A stretch of 64,000 nt of DNA, taken from NCBI GenBank assembly GCA_023449855.1, contig JAEXHR010000397.1:1-64000 (forward strand), given 5' to 3'. The number at the start of each line of letters is the position of its first letter. Positions within the stretch are counted from its first letter, which is position 1. Below are positions 36,449 through 44,755 of this stretch, piece after piece. The notes below the pieces were generated by a model that worked only from the letters and a program-made list of their open reading frames with translations, was not told the origin of the DNA and searched no databases. The stretch comes from Pseudomonadota bacterium (GTDB lineage: Bacteria; Pseudomonadota; Alphaproteobacteria; Rhizobiales; Xanthobacteraceae). The position numbers and the translations under genes were made by a program.

Positions 36449-37711
36449 ATGGACACTGCCCCCCGTATCGAACTGATGAACTGGCTCACTGGCCAGGGTC
36501 TCACCGGTTCGCCTGAAAGCGACCTGATCCGTGGCTTCTGCGAACGCTGCCTTGCCATGGGGATCGAGCTGTCGCGCGGGCAGGTGTTTCTCGACACGTT
36601 GCATCCTCTCTTCGAAGGACGCGGCTTTCGCTGGAGCGACCGGCCGACCAATGAAAGCGAGATGTTCGAATATGGCTCGACGGCGACTGGCGACGCTGCG
36701 GAAGCGTGGCGCCGTTCAGTGTTCTTCCACATGTTGGAAGAGGGGCATAGCGAAATGCGCCTCGATCTGTTCGACCCGGCCGTCTGCGAACGGTTCAATA
36801 TGATCCAGAGCCTGCGCGACAAAGGGCACCGGCATGGCGCCGTCTTTGTGCACAGGTTCGGCGAACAGGGCTCCATGGGAAACATGGACTGCGTCTATTC
36901 GCATTGGACGACCCGCCGCGAAGCCGGATTCGATGAAGACCAGATGTCGGCGCTCCGCGAACTCGTCCCCTTGCTCGGTCTTGCACTGAAGTCCGCTGCG
37001 CAGATGGAAATTGCCCGCACGCTGGGGCGCGTCTATCTCGGCCGCGACGCCGCAGAGCAGGTCCTGCGCGGCCGTATCACGCGCGGCGTGACCGAACGGA
37101 TCAAGGCGGTGCTGTGGTTCTCCGACCTGCGCAATTCCACGGGTATCAGCGAGGCGATCGGCCCCGACGAGATCATTCCCTTTCTAAATGACTATGCCGA
37201 GGCGTCCATTAACGCGATCCACGATTCCGGTGGCGATGTGCTGAAGCTGATCGGTGACGGCGTCCTTGCCATGTTCACCGCGGATGACATGGTGAAGGCC
37301 AAACGCAATGCGCTTTACGCCGAGCACCGGTTTCGCAAGAACATCGCCACGCTGAATGCCAAGCGTCAGGCTGCTGACCGTCCAGTCACCACAGCCTATG
37401 TCGGCTTGCACGAGGGCGAGGTGTTCTACGGCAATATCGGCAGCGACGAACGGCTCGATTTCACCGTGGTCGGCCCGTCGGTGAATGAGGTGAGCCGCAT
37501 CGCTTCGATGTGTTCGTCTGTCGATCGGTCTCTGCTCACCTCATCGGCCTTCCAGAGCGGACTGGATAGCGCCGGCCGCAAATATCTCGTCTCGACCGGT
37601 CGCTATGCCCTGCGTGGCATCAGCCGCGCTCAGGATCTCTACACGCTCGATCCGGAGATCGACAGCGACGAGGTGGTGCGCGGCGGCTACGAGCGCTATC
37701 TGACGCGTTAG
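36449..37711 (+). CDS. class III adenylate/guanylate cyclase
   Basis: Soluble nucleotide cyclase of 420 residues. The catalytic domain starts near residue 215 with KAVLWFSDLRNSTG, where D226 is a metal ligand, and GGDVLKLIGDGVLAMF, where D270 is the second, 44 residues apart as in other class III enzymes. VGPSVNEVSRI supplies the Asn/Arg transition-state pair. The N-terminal about 210 residues, with LFEGRGFRWSDRP and FFHMLEEGHSEMRLDL, form a domain I do not recognise, probably the sensor. The ATG at 36449 is preceded by TTGGGA. Its end overlaps the convergent MFS gene by 4 bp. Confidence 0.9.
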   Translation: MDTAPRIELMNWLTGQGLTGSPESDLIRGFCERCLAMGIELSRGQVFLDTLHPLFEGRGFRWSDRPTNESEMFEYGSTATGDAAEAWRRSVFFHMLEEGHSEMRLDLFDPAVCERFNMIQSLRDKGHRHGAVFVHRFGEQGSMGNMDCVYSHWTTRREAGFDEDQMSALRELVPLLGLALKSAAQMEIARTLGRVYLGRDAAEQVLRGRITRGVTERIKAVLWFSDLRNSTGISEAIGPDEIIPFLNDYAEASINAIHDSGGDVLKLIGDGVLAMFTADDMVKAKRNALYAEHRFRKNIATLNAKRQAADRPVTTAYVGLHEGEVFYGNIGSDERLDFTVVGPSVNEVSRIASMCSSVDRSLLTSSAFQSGLDSAGRKYLVSTGRYALRGISRAQDLYTLDPEIDSDEVVRGGYERYLTR

Positions 37712-38934
37712 CCGGCCGGAGGCATGCGTGGACGCATGGCATAGAGCAGTATTGCGAGCAGGCAGCCGGCGGTGAGAACGATGCCGAGTGCCTGCAGCGC
37801 GTCCGGAACGATGGTTGCGACCAGGAATACCCCGATCGCTGCCCCCGTCATTTGCCAGAAGCCGAGCAGTGCGGAGGCAGCACCTGCATGGGTGCCGAAT
37901 GGCGACAGCGCCTGCGCTGTGCCGAGCGGATTGACCACGCCCATGCCGAGCAGGAAGACGCAGGTTGCGGCGATGAAGGTCGCCACATTGGCGTGCGCAT
38001 AGGCCGTGGCGAGGATGGCGGCGCCGCCGATAAAGGCGATCAGCAATCCGTAACGGATCGCGCGCTCCAGTCCGAAGCGCGGTGCGAGGCGCGCGGCTAG
38101 CATGCCCGATCCGAACACGACCATCACCGTGCCCGCAAAGAACAGACCGAGCGCGATCGGCGTGAAACCGTAGCCCTCGATCAGGATGCGCGGTGCCGCC
38201 GAGAACATCGAAAACAAGCCGCCCATGATCAGGCTGACTGTCGCGGCCGGGATCAGGAAATGCCGGTTGGTCGAGAGCTTGCCGTAGGTGGTGCCGATGG
38301 CGATCGGATTGAGCGGGATGCGTGTCGCATTATGGGTCTCGCCGAGCACGACCGTGAAGGCGATCGCGGACAGCAGCGCGAATGCGCCGACAAACACGAA
38401 TTCCGAGCGCCAGCCGAAGAAATGATCCAGTCCGCCGCCGAGCAGCGGCGAAAAGCCGGGTGCCGCCGCTTGGGCGATCATCACCAGCGTCAGCACCCGC
38501 GCCAGCGCCGCGCCGCTGAACAGGTCGCGCGCGATGGCGCGGGACAGTACCGAGGTCGAACAGGCGCCCGCCGCCTGAATGGCGCGGCCGATCAGCAGGG
38601 ACGTCAGGTCGGTTGCGAGGCCACACCAGACACTGCCGGCAATGAAGACGGCGAAGCCGGCCATGACGGGCATGCGTCGCCCATATCGATCCGAAATCGG
38701 CCCGACCACGAGTTGCCCGAGCGCGAACACCACCAGAAAGATCGTGATCGAGGCCGTGACTGCGGGCGTTGTTACCTGGAGCGCAAGGGCCATCTGCGGC
38801 AGCGATGGCAGCAGGATATTGGTCGCCAGCGTGCCGATCGAGGCAAGCGCTGCCAGCACGGCAATCTGCGCAGCGGTGGAGACGGCTTCGTGGGGCGGAG
38901 TGGCGGCCATCGTTTCAGCGGTGCGGACTGTCAT
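37708..38934 (-). CDS. multidrug MFS exporter (Bcr/CflA type)
   Basis: Inner-membrane exporter of 408 residues with twelve predicted segments. Family motifs: LATNILLPSLPQMALAL in segment 1, GPISDRYGRRMPVM (motif A), and IQAAGACSTSVLSRAIARDL (antiporter-type motif after segment 4). It is closest to the Bcr/CflA group that expels bicyclomycin, chloramphenicol and similar compounds. ATG 38934 has GAGG eight bases upstream. A perfect palindrome 22 bp before the start suggests repression by a TetR- or MarR-type protein. Confidence 0.9.
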   Translation of the reverse strand: MTVRTAETMAATPPHEAVSTAAQIAVLAALASIGTLATNILLPSLPQMALALQVTTPAVTASITIFLVVFALGQLVVGPISDRYGRRMPVMAGFAVFIAGSVWCGLATDLTSLLIGRAIQAAGACSTSVLSRAIARDLFSGAALARVLTLVMIAQAAAPGFSPLLGGGLDHFFGWRSEFVFVGAFALLSAIAFTVVLGETHNATRIPLNPIAIGTTYGKLSTNRHFLIPAATVSLIMGGLFSMFSAAPRILIEGYGFTPIALGLFFAGTVMVVFGSGMLAARLAPRFGLERAIRYGLLIAFIGGAAILATAYAHANVATFIAATCVFLLGMGVVNPLGTAQALSPFGTHAGAASALLGFWQMTGAAIGVFLVATIVPDALQALGIVLTAGCLLAILLYAMRPRMPPAG

Positions 38935-38955
38935 ATGATGAACCTCATTTAATGA

Positions 38956-38969
38956 ATGATGTACATCAT
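38956..38969. promoter_or_regulatory. palindromic operator candidate upstream of MFS exporter
   Basis: ATGATGTACATCAT is a perfect 14-bp palindrome located 22 bp upstream of the exporter start codon, the usual place for a repressor site overlapping the promoter or leader. No regulator gene lies directly adjacent in the window. Confidence 0.5.
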
Positions 38970-39060
38970 ACAAAGGGGCCTGCAAAGAGCAGGGCTGGCA
39001 TGCGGTATTCCGGGAGGAGGGAGCGCCATCACCGCGCCCGGCGGTGGCGAGGTCGCTGGA

Positions 39061-40917
39061 TCAGTTCCCGTAGAGGTAATTCGGCAGCCAGAGTGTCAGG
39101 CCTGGCCACAGATACATCAGCACCATGCAGATGATGACGATGGCCATATAGGGCATCATGCCGCCGAAGATCTGGTTCAGCGTGACGTGTTTCGGCGCCA
39201 CGCCCTTCAGATAGAAGGCAGACATCGCCACGGGCGGCGACAGGAATGCGGCCTGCAGGTTCACGAAGACGAGCACGCCCCACAGGATCGGGTCGATACC
39301 GAAATGTTTGAGCATCGGCAGGAAGATCGGCACGAAGATCACGATGATCTCGGTCCATTCCAGCGGCCAGCCCAGAATGAAGATGATCGCCTGCGACAGT
39401 ATCATGAACTGTAGCGGCGTGAGATTGAGCGACAGCACCCAGCTTTCGAGCAGCGCCTGGCCGCCGAGTATGGCGAACACCGCTGAAAACAGCGCCGAGC
39501 CGACGAACAGCCAGCACACCATGGATGTCGTCTTGGCTGTCAGGAACACGGCTTCCTTGGTACGCTTCCAGTCCAGCGTGCGCGCCTGGAAGGCGAGCAG
39601 GAACGCGCCGGCGGCGCCGACCGCGGCCGACTCCGTTGCCGTGGTGATGCCGAGCAGGATCACCGCAAGCACGACGGCGGTGAGGATGCCCAGCGGCATG
39701 ACGGATGATGTCAGCAGCCGCAGCACCTCGAACTGCTCCGCGCCCATGGTCCAGTAGTAATAGAACAGCAACAGCGCGATGATCGCGGCGGTGAATGCGA
39801 AATAGGTGTAGAATTCCGGTGCCGGACCCGCATAGGCAGGCGCATTGCTCGTCTGCAGCTCGGCATTGCCCATCTGCTGCAGCGTTTCGGGTTCGCTCTC
39901 CTGCGCCGAGCCGGATTGCGCGGCGCCGAGTTCTTCGAGCTTCTCTTCTGCAGGCTCTGCCTTGCTCGCATCGCCCGTCTGTACGCGCTCGGTGATGGCA
40001 GCAGGCGAAGGAGCATCGGGCTGCGGATGGATGACCACATACCACCACGCGGCCCACAGCGTGGACAGCGCAAGGATTAGCGGCACCAGCGCGAAGCCGA
40101 GATTCTTGAGGATGGTGCCATAGCCGACGCGCACGCCATCCATGGTCAGCGCCATCGCGCGCGATGGGGCGACGGCGGCCGTCAGCAAAGCCGGCAGCAT
40201 TTTGTGCGAATAGGCTTGCTGCAGATCGCTGATCCACGGGCGCACCGGTACGCGCGTCTCGCTCTCGGCGAGCTTTGGCGCGATCCGCGGATTCAGCAGC
40301 GCCCAGCCGATGACATAGACGAGATAGAGGAAGGCCAGGAAGAATCCCGGAAACATCGCGGCGGCGTAGAGCTTCACCACCGATTGTCCGGCCACCGCCG
40401 CATAGACGATGATCATCACCGAAGGCGGGATCAGGATGCCGAGGGTGCCGCCGGCGGTGATCACGCCCGAAGCGAGCTTCACGTCATAGCCGGCCTTCAG
40501 CATCGGGTTGAAGGCGATCACGCCCATCAGCACGACGACGGCGCCGACGAGGCCGGAGGCGATGCCCCAGAAGGTGCAGACGATCAGCGTCGCCACGGCC
40601 AATGATGCCGGCACGCGCCGAAAGGCGAGCTGGATCGAATAGAACATCTTGTCGACCAGCGCGCCGCGCTCCATCACATAGCCCATCAGCACGAAGAGCG
40701 GGATGGAGATCAGGACGTCATTGGTCATGGCGCCGTAGGTGCGCTGGACCATCAGGTCGAAGATGTGGTTGTCGGCCCAGGATTCGCCGGCGCGGTAATA
40801 GGCGACGAAGCCGAAGAACATGCCGAGGCCCATCAGCGTGAAAGCTGTGGGGAAGCCCAGCATGATCACGACGACGATGAGGCCGAGCATCAGCAGGCCG
40901 AGGGCGGGATCGCTCAT
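39061..40917 (-). CDS. dctM: TRAP transporter large permease (DctM), enlarged
   Basis: Membrane subunit of a tripartite ATP-independent periplasmic transporter, which imports an organic acid or related solute using the sodium or proton gradient. At 618 residues it is much longer than the usual about 430. The family N-terminal half (GFPTAFTLMGLGMFFGF, PLFVLMGYVMERG, GGTLGILIPPSVMIIVYA) and the C-terminal half (ITTATESAAVGAAGAFLLA, PLEWTEIIVIFVPIFLPML) are separated by about 180 extra residues. These include one or two added membrane segments and a Glu/Ala/Gln-rich loop (AEPAEEKLEELGAAQSGSAQ). It fits the group sometimes called mannitol/chloroaromatic TRAP. The start overlaps the dctQ stop by 4 bp. 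Confidence 0.9.
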   Translation of the reverse strand: MSDPALGLLMLGLIVVVIMLGFPTAFTLMGLGMFFGFVAYYRAGESWADNHIFDLMVQRTYGAMTNDVLISIPLFVLMGYVMERGALVDKMFYSIQLAFRRVPASLAVATLIVCTFWGIASGLVGAVVVLMGVIAFNPMLKAGYDVKLASGVITAGGTLGILIPPSVMIIVYAAVAGQSVVKLYAAAMFPGFFLAFLYLVYVIGWALLNPRIAPKLAESETRVPVRPWISDLQQAYSHKMLPALLTAAVAPSRAMALTMDGVRVGYGTILKNLGFALVPLILALSTLWAAWWYVVIHPQPDAPSPAAITERVQTGDASKAEPAEEKLEELGAAQSGSAQESEPETLQQMGNAELQTSNAPAYAGPAPEFYTYFAFTAAIIALLLFYYYWTMGAEQFEVLRLLTSSVMPLGILTAVVLAVILLGITTATESAAVGAAGAFLLAFQARTLDWKRTKEAVFLTAKTTSMVCWLFVGSALFSAVFAILGGQALLESWVLSLNLTPLQFMILSQAIIFILGWPLEWTEIIVIFVPIFLPMLKHFGIDPILWGVLVFVNLQAAFLSPPVAMSAFYLKGVAPKHVTLNQIFGGMMPYMAIVIICMVLMYLWPGLTLWLPNYLYGN

Positions 40918-41582
40918 TTCTGCGTCTCCGTACCCATGCCGCGCTGGCGCGCGTTTTCCTCGATGTCCTGCGCATGCGCGATGGCATTGCGGCGGGTCTC
41001 GTCATCGACATGTTCCGAGAGCGCCAGCTGCTCCTCGACCACGTCGATCTCGGACACGTCCTTGAGCCGGCTCGGCCATACGCCGGTCTTGAGGCATATC
41101 GCAGCGCGCGCGATTTCGGCGATCCCCTGCAACAGCAACAGCGCGCCGGCCAGTGGGATCATTGCCTTGAAGTGATAGACCGGCGGACCGTTGGCGGTGA
41201 CGTTGGAATGTTCGCGGATGCGCCAGGAATCGCCCGCATAATCCCAGCCGGCATAGACCAGCGCCGCGATGCCGGGCAGGAAGAATACGATGTAGAGCAC
41301 GAGATCGAGCGAAGCCTGCGTACGCGGCTTCATCGAGCTGTAAAGAAAATCGCCGCGCACATGGCCGTTCTGCGCCAGCGTATAGGCCCCGCACAGCATG
41401 AACAGCGTGCCATAGAGCATGTTCGAGGCGTCGAAGATCCACGCCGTCGGCATGTTCAGCATGTAGCGCTTGAACACCTCGGCGCAGACGAGGCCCATTA
41501 ATCCCAGAATGAGCCAGGCCGCAGCCTTGCCGGCGAAGGTGCTGATGCCATCGATGGAGTGCAGGAAACGCTCGGCAGTCAT
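40914..41582 (-). CDS. dctQ: TRAP transporter small permease (DctQ)
   Basis: Four-helix inner-membrane subunit of 222 residues that bridges the receptor and the large permease. Visible family features: LILGLMGLVCAEVFKRYML in segment 1, ASNMLYGTLFMLCGAYTLAQ with GHVRGDFLY after segment 2, and PLAGALLLLQGIAEIARAAI in segment 4. A charged C-terminal tail (VVEEQLALSEHVDDETRRN) is longer than usual. Translationally coupled to dctM; separated from dctP by 117 bp holding a strong hairpin. Confidence 0.9.
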   Translation of the reverse strand: MTAERFLHSIDGISTFAGKAAAWLILGLMGLVCAEVFKRYMLNMPTAWIFDASNMLYGTLFMLCGAYTLAQNGHVRGDFLYSSMKPRTQASLDLVLYIVFFLPGIAALVYAGWDYAGDSWRIREHSNVTANGPPVYHFKAMIPLAGALLLLQGIAEIARAAICLKTGVWPSRLKDVSEIDVVEEQLALSEHVDDETRRNAIAHAQDIEENARQRGMGTETQK

Positions 41583-41646
41583 TGCATGGAGGCCAGTTTA
41601 CGAGAGCACGGGCAGGCGAAACACGGCAGGTTCAGGCAACAGCAAA

Positions 41647-41677
41647 GCATCATCCGGGAAGCGGTCCCGGATGATGC
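41647..41677 (-). promoter_or_regulatory. intercistronic hairpin between dctP and dctQ
   Basis: Perfect 13-bp arms GCATCATCCGGGA and TCCCGGATGATGC enclose a five-base loop. There is no long T run after it on the minus strand, so it is more likely a partial terminator or a 3' stabiliser of dctP mRNA. Either would give more binding protein than permease, as TRAP and ABC systems need. Confidence 0.65.
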
Positions 41678-41699
41678 GGGGCACGTGCGCCTGATCGCG

Positions 41700-42833
41700 T
41701 CAGGTCTTCTTCTTCGCGTTCGGTCCGAAATAGTGGTTGTAGGCCATGCGGCGATTGACCACCGTGTCCTGCTCCCACTGGGTGGCGCGCTTGGCGAAAG
41801 CCATCTGCGATTCCACGATTTCCTTGAACAGCGGGTTCTCCGCCGACTTCTTGGCGACCACCTCGTCATAGACCTCGAGCTGCTTCTGCAGGATCGAGTC
41901 CGGCGTCTTGTAGAACTTCACCTTGTCCTTGCCCTGCAGGTCCGCGTAGTCCTGCGAATAGCGGTCGATGGCCTTCCAGGACATTTCCTGTCCCGCCGCC
42001 TCGGCCGCAGCAGTGATGATGGCGCACAGCTTGTCGGGCAAAGCGTCGTATTTTGTCTTGTTGAACAGGATCTCGAACTGCTCGGCATTCTGGTGATAGC
42101 TCTGCAGCATGCAGACTTTCGAGACGTCGGCGAAGCCGAGAATGCGGTCCGACGACGCGTTGTTGAATTCGGCGGCATCGAGCAGGCCGCGATCCATCGC
42201 CGAGACGATTTCGCCGCCGGGCAGTGCGTTCACCGCGGCGCCGAGGCCGGTGAACACATCGATCGAAATGCCGACGGTGCGGAATTTCACGCCCTTGAGG
42301 TCATCGGCCTTCTGCACGGGCTTCTTGAACCAGCCGAGTGGCTGGGTCGGCATCGGCCCATAGGGCAGCGACACGACATTCGCGTTGATCGAGGCATAGA
42401 GCTTGGCCAGCAGCTCCTTGCCGCCGCCGAATTTGTGCCAGGCCAGCAGCATGTTGGCGTCCATGGCATAGGCCGGGCCCGAACCCCACAGCGCCAGCGC
42501 GGTCTGCTTGCCATAGTGATAGACCATCACGCCATGGCCGCCGTCGAGCGTGCCCTTGGACACCGCGTCGAGCAGGCCGAAGGCCGGCACCACGGCGCCC
42601 GCCGGGAGCACCTCGATCTTGAGGTCGCCGCCAGTCATGTCATTGACCTTCTTGGCGTAGTCCTGCGCGTATTCGTGAAAGATGTCCTTCGCCGGCCATG
42701 TGCTCTGCCACCGCATGTTGATCGGCCCGGTGCTCTGCGCGATCGCCGGTGCTGCAACAGTCGCGGCTGCACCGGCCGTGGCGACCTTCAGAAAGCGGCG
42801 CCGAGACGGAGTCCTGTCCTTGGATGAAGTCAT
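41700..42833 (-). CDS. dctP: TRAP transporter solute-binding protein (DctP)
   Basis: Periplasmic receptor of 377 residues for the TRAP system. A Tat-type signal is visible: RRRFLK followed by VATAGAAATVAAPAIAQ. The mature part begins INMRWQSTWPAKDIFHEYAQ and contains the DctP signature region GWFKKPVQKADDLKGVKFRT with the conserved Arg that binds a substrate carboxylate. The likely ligand is therefore an organic acid, but which one is not readable. ATG 42833 has GGGAG at proper distance. Confidence 0.93.
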   Translation of the reverse strand: MTSSKDRTPSRRRFLKVATAGAAATVAAPAIAQSTGPINMRWQSTWPAKDIFHEYAQDYAKKVNDMTGGDLKIEVLPAGAVVPAFGLLDAVSKGTLDGGHGVMVYHYGKQTALALWGSGPAYAMDANMLLAWHKFGGGKELLAKLYASINANVVSLPYGPMPTQPLGWFKKPVQKADDLKGVKFRTVGISIDVFTGLGAAVNALPGGEIVSAMDRGLLDAAEFNNASSDRILGFADVSKVCMLQSYHQNAEQFEILFNKTKYDALPDKLCAIITAAAEAAGQEMSWKAIDRYSQDYADLQGKDKVKFYKTPDSILQKQLEVYDEVVAKKSAENPLFKEIVESQMAFAKRATQWEQDTVVNRRMAYNHYFGPNAKKKT

Positions 42834-43031
42834 GATGTGCTCCCCGAATGGCCGTCCTTTGCGGACTGGCCTTGTTGCTTGCGAGCAAGACAAAGGCTTG
42901 CCCCGTGCTTTGGCAAGAACCATCGCCTTGCTGCGACGCTAGGACGCGGGCGAACTACACTAACAAGACGTGCTGCAATGCGGGGACCGCATCGGCGAAG
43001 ACGAACTACAGATGAACGATCTGAATGGTCG

Positions 43032-44291
43032 TCAGGCTTTTGTCGATACGCATCCAGCCGCATTGTCTGTCATGCCCGGTTGCCGCTGGAGCGCGGCGGC
43101 AGGGGAGTTCAGGATCACCAGCGCCTGCCATGCGAAGCCGGCGACGGCGAGATAGAGGCAGGCTTCGGCGTGGACCAGCCCGCCGACCAGTGCCGCGATA
43201 CCGGTACCCAGCGGCCGGGCGCCATAGCTCAGGATGTTGATCGCTGACACACGGCCGAGCAGGTTCGGCGGTGTCACCGATTGACGTAATGTCGCCGTCG
43301 ATATCACCCAGAGGATTGGCCCGGCCCCGAGCAGGAAGAAGCTCAGTCCTGCCAGCGCAGGTGAGGGGAGCCAGGTGGTGAAGGCCATCACGATAGACGC
43401 CGCAAAACCGGTGACAGGGCCGATGGCGATCACGGTGCCGAAGGGCAGACGCCTCATCACCCGTGTGGCCGCCAGCGCGCCGACCACCATGCCCGCGCCA
43501 TACATGGATAGCGTCACGCCGACGCCGCTAGCGTTGAGGCCGAGATGGCGTACGGCATAGGGGACGAAGATCGCAAGCGTCATGAATGACGCGGCGCTGA
43601 AAATGAATTGCGTGACAAAGACCGGCCGCAGATACGGGTGCCGTGCGACGAAGGACAGGCCTTCCACGATATCCTGCACCGGCCTGCGATGCTGCGTGAC
43701 CGTCCGGGCTGGTTCATGGAGGCCGGCAAGGCAAACGACGGCGACGATGGACAGCGCCGCGGCGGCACCGAAAGCGGGCGCGGCGCCGGTGAAACCCACT
43801 AGCGCGCCACCGATCGCCGGGCCGCCGGCAAAGGCCACCGTGCGTGCCAGTTCGATCCGCGCATTGGCGGCACCGAGTTGCGCGGGCGTCACCAGCGACG
43901 GTACGAGGGACGGCGCCGCAACACTGTAGACGACGGTGCCGCAGACGGCGACGAAACCCAGCAAAGCGAGCAGCGGCATCGAGAGCATGCCGGACCAGAT
44001 GAGCACGAGCGTGACGAGAAGCGCCGCAGCGCGCAGCGCTTCCGCGCCGGCCATCAATACGCGCCGCGACATCCGGTCGGCGAGCAGCCCGGCCGGGATC
44101 GCGAACAGAACAAAGGGCAGTGTCAGCGCGGTCTGCAGCAGTCCAGTCTGGCCTTCGCCGACACCGAGTAGCAGCACGGCGACAATCGGGGCCGCTGCCA
44201 GTGCGATCTGTTCGGCCGACTGGGCGGCGAGATTGGACGAGGCGAGACGGTTGAACGTGACGGGGAGGCCGTCGGCAGCAGAATTGGTCAT
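43032..44291 (-). CDS. MFS transporter (EntS-like/MFS_3)
   Basis: Inner-membrane exporter of 419 residues with about twelve segments. The group is indicated by LASSNLAAQSAEQIALAAAP at the N-terminus, the motif A equivalent IPAGLLADRMSRRVLMAGAE, and the central loop EPARTVTQHRRPVQDIVEGL followed by FVARHPYLRPVF. EntS-like members export siderophores or drugs; the substrate here is unknown. The ATG at 44291 was chosen because an upstream extension to 44384 adds an unconserved tail. Confidence 0.87.
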   Translation of the reverse strand: MTNSAADGLPVTFNRLASSNLAAQSAEQIALAAAPIVAVLLLGVGEGQTGLLQTALTLPFVLFAIPAGLLADRMSRRVLMAGAEALRAAALLVTLVLIWSGMLSMPLLALLGFVAVCGTVVYSVAAPSLVPSLVTPAQLGAANARIELARTVAFAGGPAIGGALVGFTGAAPAFGAAAALSIVAVVCLAGLHEPARTVTQHRRPVQDIVEGLSFVARHPYLRPVFVTQFIFSAASFMTLAIFVPYAVRHLGLNASGVGVTLSMYGAGMVVGALAATRVMRRLPFGTVIAIGPVTGFAASIVMAFTTWLPSPALAGLSFFLLGAGPILWVISTATLRQSVTPPNLLGRVSAINILSYGARPLGTGIAALVGGLVHAEACLYLAVAGFAWQALVILNSPAAALQRQPGMTDNAAGCVSTKA

Positions 44292-44755
44292 GGCGAGTCC
44301 GGGGTTAAGGACAGACCATGGGCGTAGCGGAGTGCCGCGGCCACCCGATTTCAGACAGGACGTCATTGGATACGTAACAGACATGACCTACGCGATCGGC
44401 GCTAATGCATCACTGTGGATTGATCCGACGAGGGAGGCAGCGGACGAGGGTTGCAGATTACAGCATCTCCACGGTCAGCAAGCGTGAGACAAGCCGAAGA
44501 TCTGCGCGAAAGCGTCCGATCATTGTTCGCGAAAACAGTATATTTCCTGATACCGACGGTGCGCTGAACGAGGGGATCGTGACTACAATGGACATCAACG
44601 CGTTGCTCCTATTCAAAGCTGGTTGAGGCCGGAAGCCTGCCGCTGCCGCTTCGAAGGACGAACGACACGCCGCCGATATGGCGCGCGTGCATATCGAGGC
44701 GTTCCGCAGGACGGTCTTGCGCGTTCTCTAACTTCGATAGGGTTACGACAGTGGT
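44292..44755. other. intergenic region without a convincing gene
   Basis: This 464-bp gap lies between the MFS gene (promoter side) and the 3' end of the type I secretion membrane-fusion gene. Small open frames exist on the plus strand (for example 44405-44626) but have no ribosome-binding site or recognisable product. I see nothing else definite. Confidence 0.5.

Noticed and set aside
44405..44626. Possible small gene of 73 codons between the MFS and secretion genes
   Set aside because: No ribosome-binding site, no conserved features and poor codon bias; left as intergenic.
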